NCBI GenBank assembly: GCA_030220185.1
Contig: JASPKZ010007551.1
Span: forward strand, 445,436 to 509,435
Reading direction: 5' to 3'
Length of the DNA stretch: 64,000 nt
DNA from: Diploptera punctata
Lineage: Eukaryota; Arthropoda; Insecta; Blattodea; Blaberidae
Positions 21,702-33,738 of the stretch are shown piece after piece; the stretch's first letter is position 1, and each line of letters starts with the position of its first letter. The position numbers and the translations under genes were made by a program. The notes beneath the pieces are model-generated. The model saw only the letters and a list, made by a program, of their open reading frames with translations. It ran no database searches and was not told where the DNA came from.

Positions 21702-22010
21702 GTCCACCGCTGTGGTCTCAAGGTAGCGTGCTGCCTTGTCATGCAGCGGGCCCGGGTTCGATCCCCGGTCGGGGCAGTTTTTCGGGGTTTTTCCTCACCT
21801 GTAAGACAAATGTCAGGTAAACTTTAAGGCCCAAACGGTCCCCGAAATCATATGGCCATCATCATTATCATCATCCTTCACCGGTGTGGAAAGCGACGGG
21901 AAGCTACCACACCTGCAATTCCCTAGTAAAACTGCAAGTATAGCATGGAAATGCTATGATTGCAGGGAAGGACGTGCCTTCGGGCAGAATTACTATGGAT
22001 GGATGGATGG
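21702..22010 (+). mobile_element. tRNA-derived SINE A
   Basis: Complete head (CCACCGCTGTGGTCTCAAGG, GGTTCGATCCCCGG) and body, with end CAGAATTACTATGGATGG followed by GGAT repeats. Preceded by a short (TA)n, so a target-site duplication cannot be read clearly. Confidence 0.85.
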
Positions 22011-22690
22011 ATATATTGTTTCAGAAATTAAAAGTCCAAAGTAATTAAATTCGGATACTCATTTAATTATATTTCCATCCAATTCTATTTTAACCGTCGT
22101 AATATTTTTCAATACATTGTCATAGCTTTTGTTTTGCTAACAGAAATGTTATTATAATTTTTGGCTATAAATTTTCAATAACAGGAGCTAAATATACTGA
22201 GCTGGTAAAAGTACGAAGAAAGAGATTCGTAGCGGATGGAAGATGTTTGTATCAAAAAGTTTGGCCGTGAGAGATTGTGTAAAGAGGACGAGGAGAAAGT
22301 TATTAACGTGGTGATTAGAATGCGCAGTGGCTGTTCGTAATTAAAACAGACCTCGTTAACTAAAGGCTTATATTCCTTCATCCGCAGCAACCCTAACATA
22401 GATCTACATTTCACAATTATGATTACTCTTATTATATGCCAATGCAGGCATTTTACAACCGTTTAATGCAATTAAATCCTCAACTTTCTTGAGTCTAATA
22501 TGATTCTGGAAGTTTTATGCACACGTCTTCAAATGTTCATATAATATTTCCTACTAAATCCAATGAATTTCCTTCTTATAAAACTTTATATCCCTACCAT
22601 CTCAACCCCGTTCGATTATATAGCAAGGTTTTAGTTGAAAAATTAAAAGTATGGATACTCACTTAACCCTTTACATTACTCTGCAGATTA
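22011..22690. other. Unassigned stretch
   Basis: AT-rich. A 79-codon open frame at 22414-22175 minus has no recognisable domain. Confidence 0.4.
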
Positions 22691-22691
22691 T

Positions 22692-22924
22692 ATATCCATC
22701 CATAGCAATTCTGCCCAAAGAAAGGTCTTTCACTGCAATCATAGCATTTTCATGCTAAGATTTCGGGGACCGTTTGGTCCTTTAAGTTTTTCTGACATTT
22801 GTCTTACAGGTGAGGAAAAAACCCCGATAAAAATCTCACCCAGAAAAACTGCCCCAACTGGGATTGAACCCGCGCCCGCTGCGTGACAAGGCAGCACGCT
22901 ACCTCGAGACCACAGCGATGGACT
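22692..22924 (-). mobile_element. SINE A with internal deletion
   Basis: Minus-strand family A. The 3' end is at 22692 (CCATCCATAG.AATTCTGCCC on the plus strand) and the head at 22924. After CATGCTA it passes straight to GATTTCGGGGACC, so about 90 bp of the body present in 36205-36556 is missing. Confidence 0.8.
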
Positions 22925-22925
22925 T

Positions 22926-22990
22926 AGTTTATTTATTTATATATATATATATTTACTTATTTATTTATTTAATGTATTTATTTAATGTAT

Positions 22991-23065
<75 letters not shown>

Positions 23066-23067
23066 TT
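22926..23067. repeat. (TTTA)n microsatellite
   Basis: Tetranucleotide tract of about 140 bp next to the SINE A head. The LFIY-type frames are artefacts. Confidence 0.95.
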
Positions 23068-23578
23068 CCCGCTATATACTGTACATGTATTATGTTCTAA
23101 AACCATTAGGTGTAATAGTTCAACTAAACGAAAATTTAAAAATCTCTCTACTGATCGCAATTATTGATGTTTGACAACGAAACTCACTATACCCTATTGA
23201 AATAAACCAGAATAAGTATTGTCCAAAAATCAGTTAAATTCGACCGTTAGATGTGGGTGTTTACCTGAAACCCGAAATTAAAAATTTACTCTACATTGGT
23301 TCATCGCAATGTATACCAAATAATTTAATTAACCCTTAAAAGTGGTAATGTATCATATAAGACATATTACTTTTAACTAAAAATATTTACTTACATTCCA
23401 TGTATAACCGCGACTGCTGGCACATATTTTATCAATGTTTAAGAAAATAACTAACTCTAACTTAAATTAATAATTAATATATTCCACTCCTATAATTACA
23501 TTTTATTCTTACTTATTCAACTAAAAATAAAAACATATTTGATTTATTTAGGCGTAGCAGCGCACCCCGGGTACTAAA
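23068..23578. other. Unassigned stretch
   Basis: No recognised feature. Confidence 0.4.
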
Positions 23579-23579
23579 T

Positions 23580-24640
23580 ATATCATCATCATCATCATCA
23601 TCCGGTATCATGACAGCTGCCGCCGTCTTCCGGAAACCAAACGCTATTCCTCTCTGTCCATCCATTGATCATCCTCCAATCCTCTGATATTCATAGCCAC
23701 TTGTACCCCTTCTATCCAAGATTTCTTCGGTCTTCCTCTCTTCCTCCTTTGTATTGGGATCCATTCCATAACAATTTTAGACAATCTTTGCTCTGGCATT
23801 CTTTTGACATGGCCATACCACTGTAATATTTTCTTTTCTACAATGTATATGATATCCGGCTCCTCTTGTACACCCATTATTTCCCTTATTTCTTTATTTC
23901 GTATTTTATCCATTCTGGATTTTCCAGCTGATCATCTTAAAACATCCATTTCTGTACGTAAATTTCTTTTCATTTCCCTGGTAGGAATTTGCCAGACTTC
24001 AGCACCATATGGTAAAATGCTCTGAATTATGGTTTGATATATTTGTAATATTCTATTTTTTGTAATATTTTTGCTCCACCAAACAGAGTTTAAAGCATTT
24101 ATTGCTTGTTTTGTTTGTGCGATTCTATTTTTAATTTCCACTGTGTTATCACTTGAATGGTCTAATTTTGTTCCTAAATAAGTGCATTCAATACTAGGCA
24201 TTAGTTCTTCTCCATTATTGAAATTTATATTTTCCATTTCTTCTCCTGGCATTCCAATATACCCCAACTGGACATAGGGACCAAGGAAGACCAAAACATC
24301 GGTGGAAAGATCAAGACCATCTTCGCTAGGTTTACCGTACAGGCCACATGGCCTAAAACGAATTTGTTCATGATGATGATGATGATGATTTCTTCTCCTA
24401 TACACAGATATTTTGTTTTCTCTATATTTATATAAGTCCCCATTTTTCATATTCTTCCTTCAGTTTTTTGCCATATATTCTAAAGTCATCGTGGTCTTGT
24501 GCTATTAATACCTGGTCGTCTGCAAAATTGAGTGAATATACATGTGTATTTTGAAATGGTATGCCCATTATTTGTAATTTTTTCCTCCGATCTCTTAGTA
24601 ATCTTTCAAGATCCCTTTTATATTCAATATTTCACATATG
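23580..24640 (-). mobile_element. LINE fragment with (ATG)n tail, interrupted by a nested insertion
   Basis: From 24540 on the minus strand: NFADDQVLIAQDHDDF (RT catalytic Asp pair), NIEKTKYLCIG, then after the nested insert ENINFNNGEELMPSIECTYLG, QAINALNSVWWSKNITKNR, ILPYGAEVWQI, and (from 23913) GHVKRMPEQRL and RKRGRPKKSW to the end. The 3' tail is (GAT)n (23583-23602). A close relative lies on the plus strand at 60755-61310. An in-frame stop after MDVLR and frameshifts make it non-functional. Confidence 0.85.
24248..24387 (+). mobile_element. Nested 5'-truncated LINE (140 bp) with 12-bp target duplication
   Basis: The insertion is bounded by ATTTCTTCTCCT at 24236-24247 and 24388-24399. 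Its plus strand reads the terminal LINE motif DQGRPKHRWKDQDHLR, then a stop and a (GAT)n tail (24370-24387). Removing it plus one duplication rejoins the host LINE frame (CIGEE to MENIN). Confidence 0.85.
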
Positions 24641-25194
24641 AAGGATTCAGGGGAAGAAATCCGGTAACTAACTTTTAGTTTCACAACATACATACCATAC
24701 TGCCTTACTGTATTCCAAACTTTGGAGGTAAATAAACCCATGAATAAACTGTATATTTTACTATCACACTTCTAAATTGTAGTGTTTTTTGTGGAGAATG
24801 TGACACCTCAAACTCCATTTCGACAAAAAAATGTTACTTACTTGGTTCTTTCTCTGTACCCTTCATATGACAAGGGTTGTAATTCAGAAAGAGGGAATTT
24901 ATGATTGAAATTACAATCTCATTCGTAGAAATTAATACCTTTCATGGCAATGACAAAGTAATAATGTGCTAAGCACCAAGAAGTGGTAATAAGGCATCTG
25001 ATTTCCTTTTATAATTTCTACATTCGTTTTAATTCATGCAAACACTAATATAATTTTTCTGTTATCTAAGATTATAAGTTATTAAAGAAGTGCATTATTA
25101 TTTCTTCGCCATAGGTATTATCTAGTTCCTGAGACCATTCGTATGGATTTAACACAGAGAAGATCATAAGAATTGATTCATTACACTATCAAAA
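24641..25194. other. Unassigned stretch
   Basis: No recognised feature. Confidence 0.4.
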
Positions 25195-25375
25195 CCAGAG
25201 GAGCATGACCGCACGGACATAAGTTCTCCATACTTTCCTATCCTGACCAAATATTTTCCAATCATTCCCTGAATAATTCAAATCTCTCAAATCATTGTAA
25301 ATATCATTGTAAATATCATTCTCCTATTTCATTCTTTTCCAACATATTGGGACCTTCTGGATTTCCTTTAAAAAA
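25195..25375 (-). mobile_element. LINE (RTE-like) 3' end remnant
   Basis: Diverged match to the family 3' end: GCACGGACATAAGTTCTCCA, TATCCTGACC and CCAATCATTCCCTG on the plus strand. A short direct repeat, TCATTGTAAATA, is duplicated at 25291-25318. Confidence 0.6.
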
Positions 25376-26660
25376 AATTCGGATCATTATATGAGTTACT
25401 ATCATTTAAATTTTCATTCATTTCTCCATGAGATGTTTAAATCGAAATAATTTAATTCTAAATTTGCAGCAACGCTCAAACACAACAGCCGGATTAAACT
25501 AATTCATTGTTAAAAGTATTATTTTTTAATTCACCTATAGCGTACAGCAAAATCATATAATGTAAGCCTATATAAGGTATTCGACAGGTATTAGTGAAAT
25601 TCTGGCTTATGAAAAATATTCGAAAAAATGTGAATACACAATTTCATTATTTGGAATAGTTTCTGAAATAACTGCAATTAAAATATTCTAACACACAATC
25701 TACATGATCATGTAGGGTATTACTCCACCAAGTAGTCTGCGCTCGCGGAAAATATGTTCACCAACATACTGTCTTTCTCTTTCCCTTCCTTACTATGTTA
25801 CCACTTCCTGCCCTCTGTATATGTTCTTTGTCTGGCAGGTAGAGAGCTGACAAATACTATGGATTTTAATTGTCCGTCCTTCTACGCAGTCATTGGCAAA
25901 ATGACTAATTTGACAACCCTGCTACTATTGGGGTTACGTATAGGAATGGGCTGTCACTTCTCATTACATGTTGCCACTTGTGATTTATTGTGAAGCTAGT
26001 AACGAAGAGATGACAAATACTGTGATTTTAAATGATCCGACCGCTTGAGCGTTCCGTGCTTAAATGACTAATATGACAACCATGTTAAGATCTTTCACAT
26101 GTGTTTAGGGATTCTCCGCCCACAGTTAAAATTGAACCATTTCAGTACGTGATCGGATGTAGTCTCCTCCATCCGTTCCACAGATTCAATAGTTCGGCGA
26201 CACTAGCGCTAGAACTCTTCCCTTCCGTCCGTGCGAAGTTAACTTGGTTGTGTAATACATTGATTGATATGTTTTACCTGCCCATACGTCACGACTGGAA
26301 AGACATGATCTAAAGCACAGAAAATTCCCAAATTTTGGGATAATGTTAGAATGAATTAATTAATACAGAAATCTGTATTTGTGTTCAAAAGCTTTATATT
26401 ATAATACAATGCTTAATTTACTCCATAAGAGCTTTGAAAGGAAAAAGTCACATTTGAAATTTCAGTGATAACTTAACAGACTTAACAGTGATTTCTATTT
26501 GAAGGTCTTCAAACATCAGAATGAAATGAAATATCGATATTTTAGGATAATACTTAGGAGGAATAATTAGATCCAGGCATCACTAAGATAAAATAATAAC
26601 AAAAATAAAAATGGTAGTGCTCATTTTGTTTCACAACAGTTTTAAAAAGAATAATTTTGA
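25376..26660. other. Unassigned stretch with an internal direct repeat
   Basis: Positions about 25845-25915 and 26005-26090 share GACAAATACT.TG.ATTTTAA and ATGACTAAT.TGACAACC, an imperfect duplication about 160 bp apart. No gene was recognised in the 79- and 70-codon open frames here. Confidence 0.45.
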
Positions 26661-26665
26661 AATGT

Positions 26666-26668
<3 letters not shown>

Positions 26669-26696
<28 letters not shown>

Positions 26697-26726
26697 GTGC
26701 GCGCGCGCGCGCGTGTGTATGTATGT
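26669..26726. repeat. (TG)n(CG)n microsatellite
   Basis: GT repeats pass into GC repeats and back. The alternating purine-pyrimidine run could adopt Z-DNA. Confidence 0.9.
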
Positions 26727-27796
26727 GTTTATACTCGTACAACCCTACGTGCGGCAGAGATATTTTCTTGGGAAAGTAACATAACAAAGGCTATTTTATT
26801 TTCCCATATGTCCCCACAAATGTAAGAGAATAACATCGCTGAAAATATACACCTAGTAGCCAACTAAGGTATTATGTGGTTGGGAAAGTAAAATTGAATT
26901 TTGCTTGGGGTTCTTAAAAAACTTCGGACTCATATTATACTGAAACTATAAGCATGTCTCTGAAAACATCATTATTACATAAATATACATTTACCAATGA
27001 AGAGTATCTTTCTCGTTTTAAGATTCTTATAAAATCTATGATGAACAGACGGAATATTGTGAACATTCAGTTCGCTTCTCCTAATCTCACAGATTTCTAT
27101 TACAAGTCACAAGCATGTATTACTATCGGAATAACAGTGAAATTTAGGTCCTTCTAAAGAGAAGATGTTGATTAGTCATATCTGGCTTGACGAAAATAGG
27201 GCACTATATATTCTACCGGCAGTGTAAGATGCTATAAATCACATGACCTACTTTGCTTTAGAAGAGATAATAAATGTATTATGATCGTAAAAATAGAGCA
27301 CTTTGCTAAGTAATGACATAAGTGATTAATTACAAATAACTTTATGCCATAAACTAAACATATCCTTGATAACTTTGTCATATAGTGTGAAAACGAAAAT
27401 GCTTTCCGCGAACTTTATCACCACTGCATTATTTCATATTAGAAAATTCATTTTATGCCATATCTAATTACTAATATTTTAACTGTATAGTTTTAAGACT
27501 TAATAGTCGATATTTAAAGTTTAGTTACAAAATATGGCTCTGTTTTGTTATTAAGATAGAAGTTTATCCTCTGATTAATTATTTAGTGTAAAAATTTGGA
27601 AATTATTATCAACAAGTCTTGAACTATTCTTTCCTTGTCAATTTAACTAGGTTCTGTATATTCATTTTCAGTCTATTATTAAACATTGTTTAATACTGTA
27701 ACCTGGTTCATCATTGTGCTTATTAACTTTTAAGATAGTCTACTCTTAAACTTGGAAAGCTTACAAAAATACTCATTCTTATTTATTTATTTTTGT
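26727..27796. other. Unassigned AT-rich stretch
   Basis: No recognised feature. A 67-codon frame at 26954-27157 is unassigned. Confidence 0.4.
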
Positions 27797-27810
27797 TTCG
27801 TTATTATGCC

Positions 27811-28114
27811 GGGGCACGCCGTAGCGTAGTGGTTAAGGCACTGAGCTACAAGCCGGAGGGTCGAGGGTTCAAGTCCCGTTGGGGTCAGTATTTTTAAACT
27901 GACCCAAACCCTCTGGCGGCACTATGGCCCTGGGGTCTACTCAGCCTCTAACGGAAATGAGTACCAGACGCTTGTTCTGGGGGTAAAAGGCGGCCGTCAC
28001 GCAGGGCTGACAACCCGGCTGACATAAAGTGCCGATTGTCTAGAAAAAGTGGGAGCCTTAACCTCCTACTACCCCAAGGGCCTCCGGGTCTGTTGTGGGA
28101 TCACTTTACTTTAC
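27811..28114 (+). mobile_element. tRNA-derived SINE B, complete
   Basis: Head GGGGCACGCCGTAGCGTAGT, GTGGTTAAGG (A box) and GGGTTCAAGTCCCG (B box). The body contains CTGGCGGCACTATGGCCCTG and GACAACCCGGCTGACATAAA, and the tail is (ACTTT)n. It is flanked by the 14-bp duplication TTCGTTATTATGCC (27797-27810 and 28115-28128), so the 304-bp element has exact ends. Copies are at 45406 and 52979. Confidence 0.95.
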
Positions 28115-28128
28115 TTCGTTATTATGCC

Positions 28129-28239
28129 ACATTTACTCTTAACTTACTATCACCTTGTCCATTTATGTTCATTATGTTTATAATTTCACTCTTCATTTGT
28201 TTTGTGATGTTGAATATCTAAACATCAAGTCCTCAAACT
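28129..28239. other. Short unassigned spacer
   Basis: No recognised feature. Confidence 0.4.
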
Positions 28240-28925
28240 ACAACTAACTACCTCACTAACACTGTCGAACCCATAGGTTCATGGCCACGCAGATATAAGC
28301 TCTCCATATATCCCTATCCTGAGCTAATCATCGTCTGTATAATCTAATTCACTCAAATCATGGATAATGTTATTCTCCCATTTTATTCTCGGTACCAACT
28401 GGGCATTTTCCCTCTGGTTTTCCTACAACAATCTTCCACGACCCTCTTTCATTCCCACTTCGTACCATATGCCCTGCCCGTCGGACTCTACGAGACTTAA
28501 CTATTCTTATTTTATGTGGTTTCCCATAAAAACTATGTAAGTCATTGTTAAGTATTCTTCTCCATTCGCCAATTTCTCTTTGATCCAAAATTTTTGTTAA
28601 GAACGTTATCTCAAATACTTATTACAATATTTTCTCTTCCCTTGAAATACGAATCCGCGTTTCGCTTCAATATAACTGGGAGAATAAGAGTTTTATATAT
28701 TTTCAGTTTAACGTTTTTTTAGAGAAGTCCTTCAATGCATAATAGCAAGCATTTTCAGAGTTGAGCCTATCTTTAATTTCTTTCGGCATCACATTCCTAT
28801 TTGCAATTATTGTTCCTAGGTATTTGAATTCAGCCAATTCTTCAAAATTTATTTATTTTTATTTGTTGATTTGCCATCAACTTTCCATTTCCATTATATA
28901 ATGTATTTCTACGTGTGAATATCGA
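28240..28925 (-). mobile_element. Degenerate LINE (RTE-like) copy
   Basis: It starts on the plus strand with the family's 3' terminus (GAACCCATAGGTTCATGGCC) and extends past the region encoding RRILNNDLHSFYGKP (28588-28370) and further upstream blocks to about 28925. Frames are broken; it is an older copy than 2336-4085. Confidence 0.75.
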
Positions 28926-29012
28926 ACCATATTTTAACCAAATTAAAATATTTTCACTATCATCTCTCTTTTATGTAATTATTCCTATACTAACTACCGC
29001 TACAAACTTATA

Positions 29013-30615
29013 CAGTTAGTAACAATCTTGTTCATACAGCTTATGATTTTGTTAATTTTAGGGCTATAAAGTTTTAAAATTGATACTAAGCCGCGTAATA
29101 GTATTAGCTGTGCTACGGAAATACATGCCAATTAATTTTATATTGTAGCACGTTTAAATTTATTTGGAAAACATGGAGGGAACTGGAATGCAACAGTCTT
29201 GTTCATACACTCAAAAAATACCGTCTCTATACATTGTGCGTTTGTAAACAAATGTTGCGCTACCTACTCAAGTGAACGAGTAGAGAGGGTTGTTTCATAG
29301 CATTGACATACTTTCTTCATTTGTGTACACAATTGAGAAGAGATTGCAGTTAAATTCAGACTTAAAGAGAACTATTGTCACCCTTGCTTTAAGAGGTAAA
29401 TCACTGAGTAAAATAGGCAATATAGTGGGAAAATCACATGCAACTGTACAGTACATAGTTAATAAGTTCAAGTATGAAGGTACCATAGACAATTTTTAGC
29501 GTAAAGGTAGAGAAAAAGTAATAAACGAAAGAAAAGAACGTTTTATTCTCAGACATGTTAGAGCATATCCTCGGATTAGTGCCCCAGAACTTAGGCCCAT
29601 GGTGGAAGAAGTGTCCGGAAAGCAAATGAGTAATCAGATGGTTTGTCGTGTACTGTGGATGCGTAATTATCGTGGCCCTAGACCGCAAAAAAGGTCATAT
29701 GTAAGTGAAAAAAATTTTGCTGCAAGACTATTCTTTGCAAAAGAGCACGTAAACAAATCACAAGAGTTTCGGGATCGTGTAATTTGGTCCGATGAAAGCA
29801 AAGTAAATATCTTCGGATCAGATGGTATGATAAGGATTTGGAGTAAACCCAACATTGCTGATGATAATGTGAATACTCTTCTGACTGTGAAACACGGAGG
29901 AGGTTCAGTTATGATCTGGGTCTGCATGTCTTCCAGCCGGATTGGAAACCTGCACTTCATTGACGGAATAATGGAAAAATGGTATTATAACAGGATATTG
30001 AAGGAAAATGTAAAACAAAGTGCCATAAATGGGACTGGGACAGAATTACATATTCCACCAAAACAATGAGTGTAAACATACTGCAAAAATTAACAAGCTT
30101 TGGTTGATCTGGAACGTTCCGAAGCAGCTGAGAACACCTGAGACAGCTGATCTAAATCAATTGAGAATCTTTGAGCAGAGTTGGAGAAAAATGTCCATAA
30201 AAGAAAAGGGACTTCAAAAGAAGAAGTAAAATGTTTCATTAGAGAGGAATGGGATAAAATCACATCTGAGATTATAAAAAAAAATGGGTTAATTCAATGC
30301 AACGACGATGCCAAGTAATGATTAAAGCAAAAGGGTACTCTACTAAGTATTACATGAAGACATTGTTATTTATTTTGGTTTTGTGTTTTAAGTGTATGAA
30401 CAGAAATGTTGCAAATAAGTGAATGTTTAACTTCGTTGGTTTTAGTTTTAATTATAGTTTTAATAGAAATAGTTGCAAAAGATAATTAATTTTATTAAAA
30501 TAGATTTGTTAGGCTCTTATGATACTCTGAAATGATAACCAGAAATAAATCACATTTCGGAAGATAGAACATTTACTTCAAATCACAAAATCTCAGCTGT
30601 ATGAACAACTAACTG
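29013..30615 (+). mobile_element. Tc1-like DNA transposon with IR/DR ends
   Basis: TA target duplications are at 29011-29012 and 30616-30617. The outer inverted repeats start CAGTTAGT and contain TTGTTCATACAGCT (left 29030-29043, right 30591-30605 inverted). A second inner pair, GCAACAGTCTTGTTCATACA at 29192-29211 and its inverted partner near 30393-30415, gives two repeat units per end, the IR/DR layout known from some Tc1-like elements. It is 1603 bp long and encloses a single broken transposase. Confidence 0.9.
29290..30229 (+). pseudogene. Tc1-like transposase remnant
   Basis: It reads an N-terminal helix-turn-helix (LRGKSLSKIGNIVGKSHATV), then stops at TAG in 29497-29499. In the same frame from 29509 it continues KGREKVINERKERF, HVRAYPRISAPEL, then DRVIWSDESKVNIFGSDG with the first catalytic Asp, and GGGSVMIWVCMSS. 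Near 30030-30065 it shifts frame to YIFHQNNECKHTAK, where the second Asp of the usual QDND motif is Asn. Then come WNVPKQLRTPETADLNQ and FEQSW in place of SPDLNPIENLW. Stop, frameshift and lost catalytic residue make it inactive. Confidence 0.9.
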
Positions 30616-30617
30616 TA

Positions 30618-31495
30618 TCTAGAGCAGCAAATTAACTTTTTTGGAAACTTTATAATTCATTCGACTGAACTTATAAACCTAATAGTGAAAACTCACTCTT
30701 TCAACTATTCACTGACTTGATGTTAATAATCGAGTTTAGACATTGGCGTGTGTTTAAATAAGAAAAAAAACAAAGCTCAGGTCTAAACAATTGTTGAACC
30801 ATTATTGTCCCTTCTTCATTAACGTCATTTGGGGCATAGCTGATGTGCATAAATAAATACGTGGTCACTATTTCGTGCTGGGCGAATGTTAAGAATATGG
30901 TGCTCGTAAAAGCGTGCATTATCCCAATGTCTCTATAACATTGCTGCCATTATAATTACCATTGACATTGTAATGATGCGATGTGAGATTATTTGGCTTT
31001 CATATTCTTGTACATTAGTATATAAGAATTGTTTCTTTAAGGGTGGTGGCTCACACGTAACATAACCTAAGTTTTCAAATCCTTGCATAAGAAAAATAAA
31101 TAAATAAATACTTATGCCTATGTTATTAGATCAAATAGGTTACTGAAACCTCTCCTTCCAAAGACGCAAGGTTGACTAAGCTTCAATTATAGAGTAGAGG
31201 TCACTCTGAACAGAAGTCAGAAGAGCAGGATCAGACTTACAAACAAAATATACTTCAGTGGAACAAAAAATATGCGCACTGGCTATTCTGAATATTTGGA
31301 TTCAAACATAACTACTGTGCTGGATACTAAATAATACCGTTCAGCAATGTTGCAGTAATCAAACGATACAGAAAACTATTCTAAATCCCCTTCCTTCTGA
31401 CGTCATGTACATTGGTCGCATCAACCATGCTCTGATATCGTGTTTACGAAGAAATTATTCCATCTCTAGTTATTAAGTCACGTTTCGTTAAGCTT
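30618..31495. other. Unassigned AT-rich stretch
   Basis: No recognised feature. A 72-codon minus frame at 30919-30701 is unassigned. Confidence 0.4.
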
Positions 31496-31499
31496 TCAT

Positions 31500-32340
31500 C
31501 ATCATCATCATAATAATACATTCACGAATTTAGGCAATTTGTTGACCTGTTTCGGCCTCAAGAGAAACGCCATCCAAAAGTCTTTTGAATGGATGTCCTG
31601 GTCTTCTTCTTCCTGCATTCTTCTTCTTCTTAATATTTGTTTGGGTATCCTGTGATCTTCCATTCGATGAACATGTTGCATCCATCTTGATTTATAATCA
31701 GAAATTTTATTTTCTAAAGGTTCCATGAATCATTTTTCTAAGATGTCTTCATTTTTTTTAAATCTAGTAGTGTGCATCCTGCAGTCCTTCCAAGATATAT
31801 CATTTCAGCAGATCTAAGTATCTGTATATCCTTCTGTTTCAATGTCCATACTTCGCTACCATACAAAGAGTTGGAAGAGCCAGGGTTTTATACACTTTTA
31901 GTATTGAATGTTTTTGGACTAACTGTGGTTTGAAGATAGAATTTATTAACCCTAAAATTATTAGAAATTTAGATTTTTTTTACGTTTACGTCCTTTTTTC
32001 TTCATATGAGATATTCCATCCTAGATATGTAAAATTATTCACCTGCTCCAAAATTTTATTGTCAAGTACAATTTTACTTCTGACAGAATCTTCACTTTCA
32101 AAAGCCATTTTTTTTGTTTTTTTTTCTGTAGATATTTTCAATCCATATTCACCTGTAATTTTGTTAAGTTCATACAGACCTTTCTGCAGATTATCTTCTG
32201 AATTTGCAATTATTATTTGGTCATCTGCAAACAGTAGGGTGTTTAATTTTGTATTTTCAAATATTCTTATTCCAAATTTATATTTCTTGTTCCAACAAGA
32301 TTCTTTAAACTTGAAAATAAAAATATACCCACTGACTAAC
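31500..32340 (-). mobile_element. LINE fragment, RT C-terminal part
   Basis: Minus-strand reading: LLFADDQIIIANSEDN near 32190-32240, then MAFESEDSVRSKIVLD, YLGWNISY, KPQLVQKHSILKVYKT near 31890, and RWMQHVHRMEDHRIPKQ from 31700 to the end. The tail is (ATC)n at 31498-31513. Frames are interrupted. It is related to but distinct from the copies at 11033 and 61530. Confidence 0.75.
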
Positions 32341-32344
32341 GTTA

Positions 32345-32630
32345 TTTTTATCTCCCAATTTCTTTGTGTTAGTCAATAGTGTGTGCGTGTTGGCCTCACT
32401 ACAGCCTAATAGTAACTACATCATCAGCATAAACTAACAGCTTATTAATGCCATTAAATTGTAGGCCTTCTCCATCCTCTAAAGATTTGATGGCATGCTC
32501 TAGTACAAAATTAAATAGTAGAGGAGATAGTGCATCTTCTTGCTTCAACCCATTGTGGATTTCAAAAGTATCCGAAAACTGTTCGCCTACACGCACCCTA
32601 CTCTTTGTGCCATTTAGACACATTCGTATA
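32345..32630 (-). mobile_element. LINE (RTE-like) internal RT fragment
   Basis: Minus strand: MCLNGTKSRVRVGEQFSDTF, NGLKQEDALSPLLFNFVLEH and LLVYADDVV. This is the same family as 2336-4085, truncated on both sides. The usual QGDALSP is QEDALSP, so a normally conserved Gly is changed to Glu. It ends at the ACT repeat. Confidence 0.8.
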
Positions 32631-32671
<41 letters not shown>

Positions 32672-32750
32672 TACTACTACTACTACTACTAGTACTACTA
32701 CTAGTAGTACTACTACTACTACTACTACTAATAATAATAATAATAATAAC

Positions 32751-32795
<45 letters not shown>
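32629..32795. repeat. (ACT)n(AAT)n microsatellite
   Basis: Trinucleotide tract of about 165 bp. The long poly-Thr/Asn and poly-Ile/Ser frames come from it. Confidence 0.95.
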
Positions 32796-33555
32796 TGAAA
32801 AATACAAAAATAAATTAACACGAAATTTCCAAACTATCCACTTCACTAATAGCCTATTAGCAAAAATGAATTGCTGTCTCTGTATGTTGCAATCTCATTT
32901 CGACAAGTATTGATTAAAATAAATGAGGGGAAAATAGAGAGAAAACGAGGCGGGGCAGAGATTATAATGCTCTTAACGCATTAGAATATCTCATATTATT
33001 TCTTTTTTTTTTGCACAACTGTATCATTACCATCAACATGACGAATTAGGCTCAAATAGATTCGTGCTAATAGCTTTTTCATCGATCATTTCGGACGTCT
33101 CACAATAATTAAGTTTATAACAATTATTTTATTTATTAATACGGGGTACTTTAAATACAATTCATTCGCCAAAATGATAGACCTATAAATTATAAAATAT
33201 TGTAAAAACGAAACGAGTTATAAACGTTTATAGGAAGCATTGAACAAAAGTAATTAGGCTAACGAATAAATTTATAACACAGTTTCTTGCTTTTTATACT
33301 TACTTTCTTCTTCATCTTCTCCATCGTAATTTAATCTCTGGCCTTACAGCTATATTTACATGCTCCATGCAACGCGAATCTCACGTGGGACGACCTGTCG
33401 AGGAGGGATTTTTTAGATTTTGAATCACACAAGATTTCTTACCATACAAGGATATTGAGAGCTTCCAATAATGATGTTCAGCTTAATCCAGGGACAATAA
33501 GAGCAATTAAAACGAAAAACGCCATTCATTCATACATCCATACTAAACATGGTGA
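32796..33555. other. Unassigned stretch
   Basis: No recognised feature. Confidence 0.4.
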
Positions 33556-33632
33556 ATGTAATGATGGTTATGATGGCAAGATGATGTTAGGGAAACTTCT
33601 AGGCCTTAAAGTTACCTGACATTTGTCAATAT
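33556..33632 (-). mobile_element. SINE A body fragment
   Basis: CTTAAAGTTACCTGACATTT on the plus strand matches the middle of family A inverted, next to the CAT-rich segment. Head and 3' end are missing. Confidence 0.5.
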
Positions 33633-33738
33633 TAATAAAATTCATGGTAAAATTTCGTTGAGGTGTTAGTCAGATAATATAAAATTATAAAATTGTACTT
33701 TATTTCAGTCTCCTCAACCGTTAAATTAATAAAACAAT

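Noticed and set aside
22864..23167. Repeating LFIY membrane-like frames
   Set aside because: Translation of the (TTTA)n microsatellite.
32399..32846. Poly-Leu/Val, poly-Thr/Asn and poly-Ile/Ser frames
   Set aside because: They arise from the (ACT)n(AAT)n microsatellite; only the LINE RT segment at 32345-32630 is meaningful.
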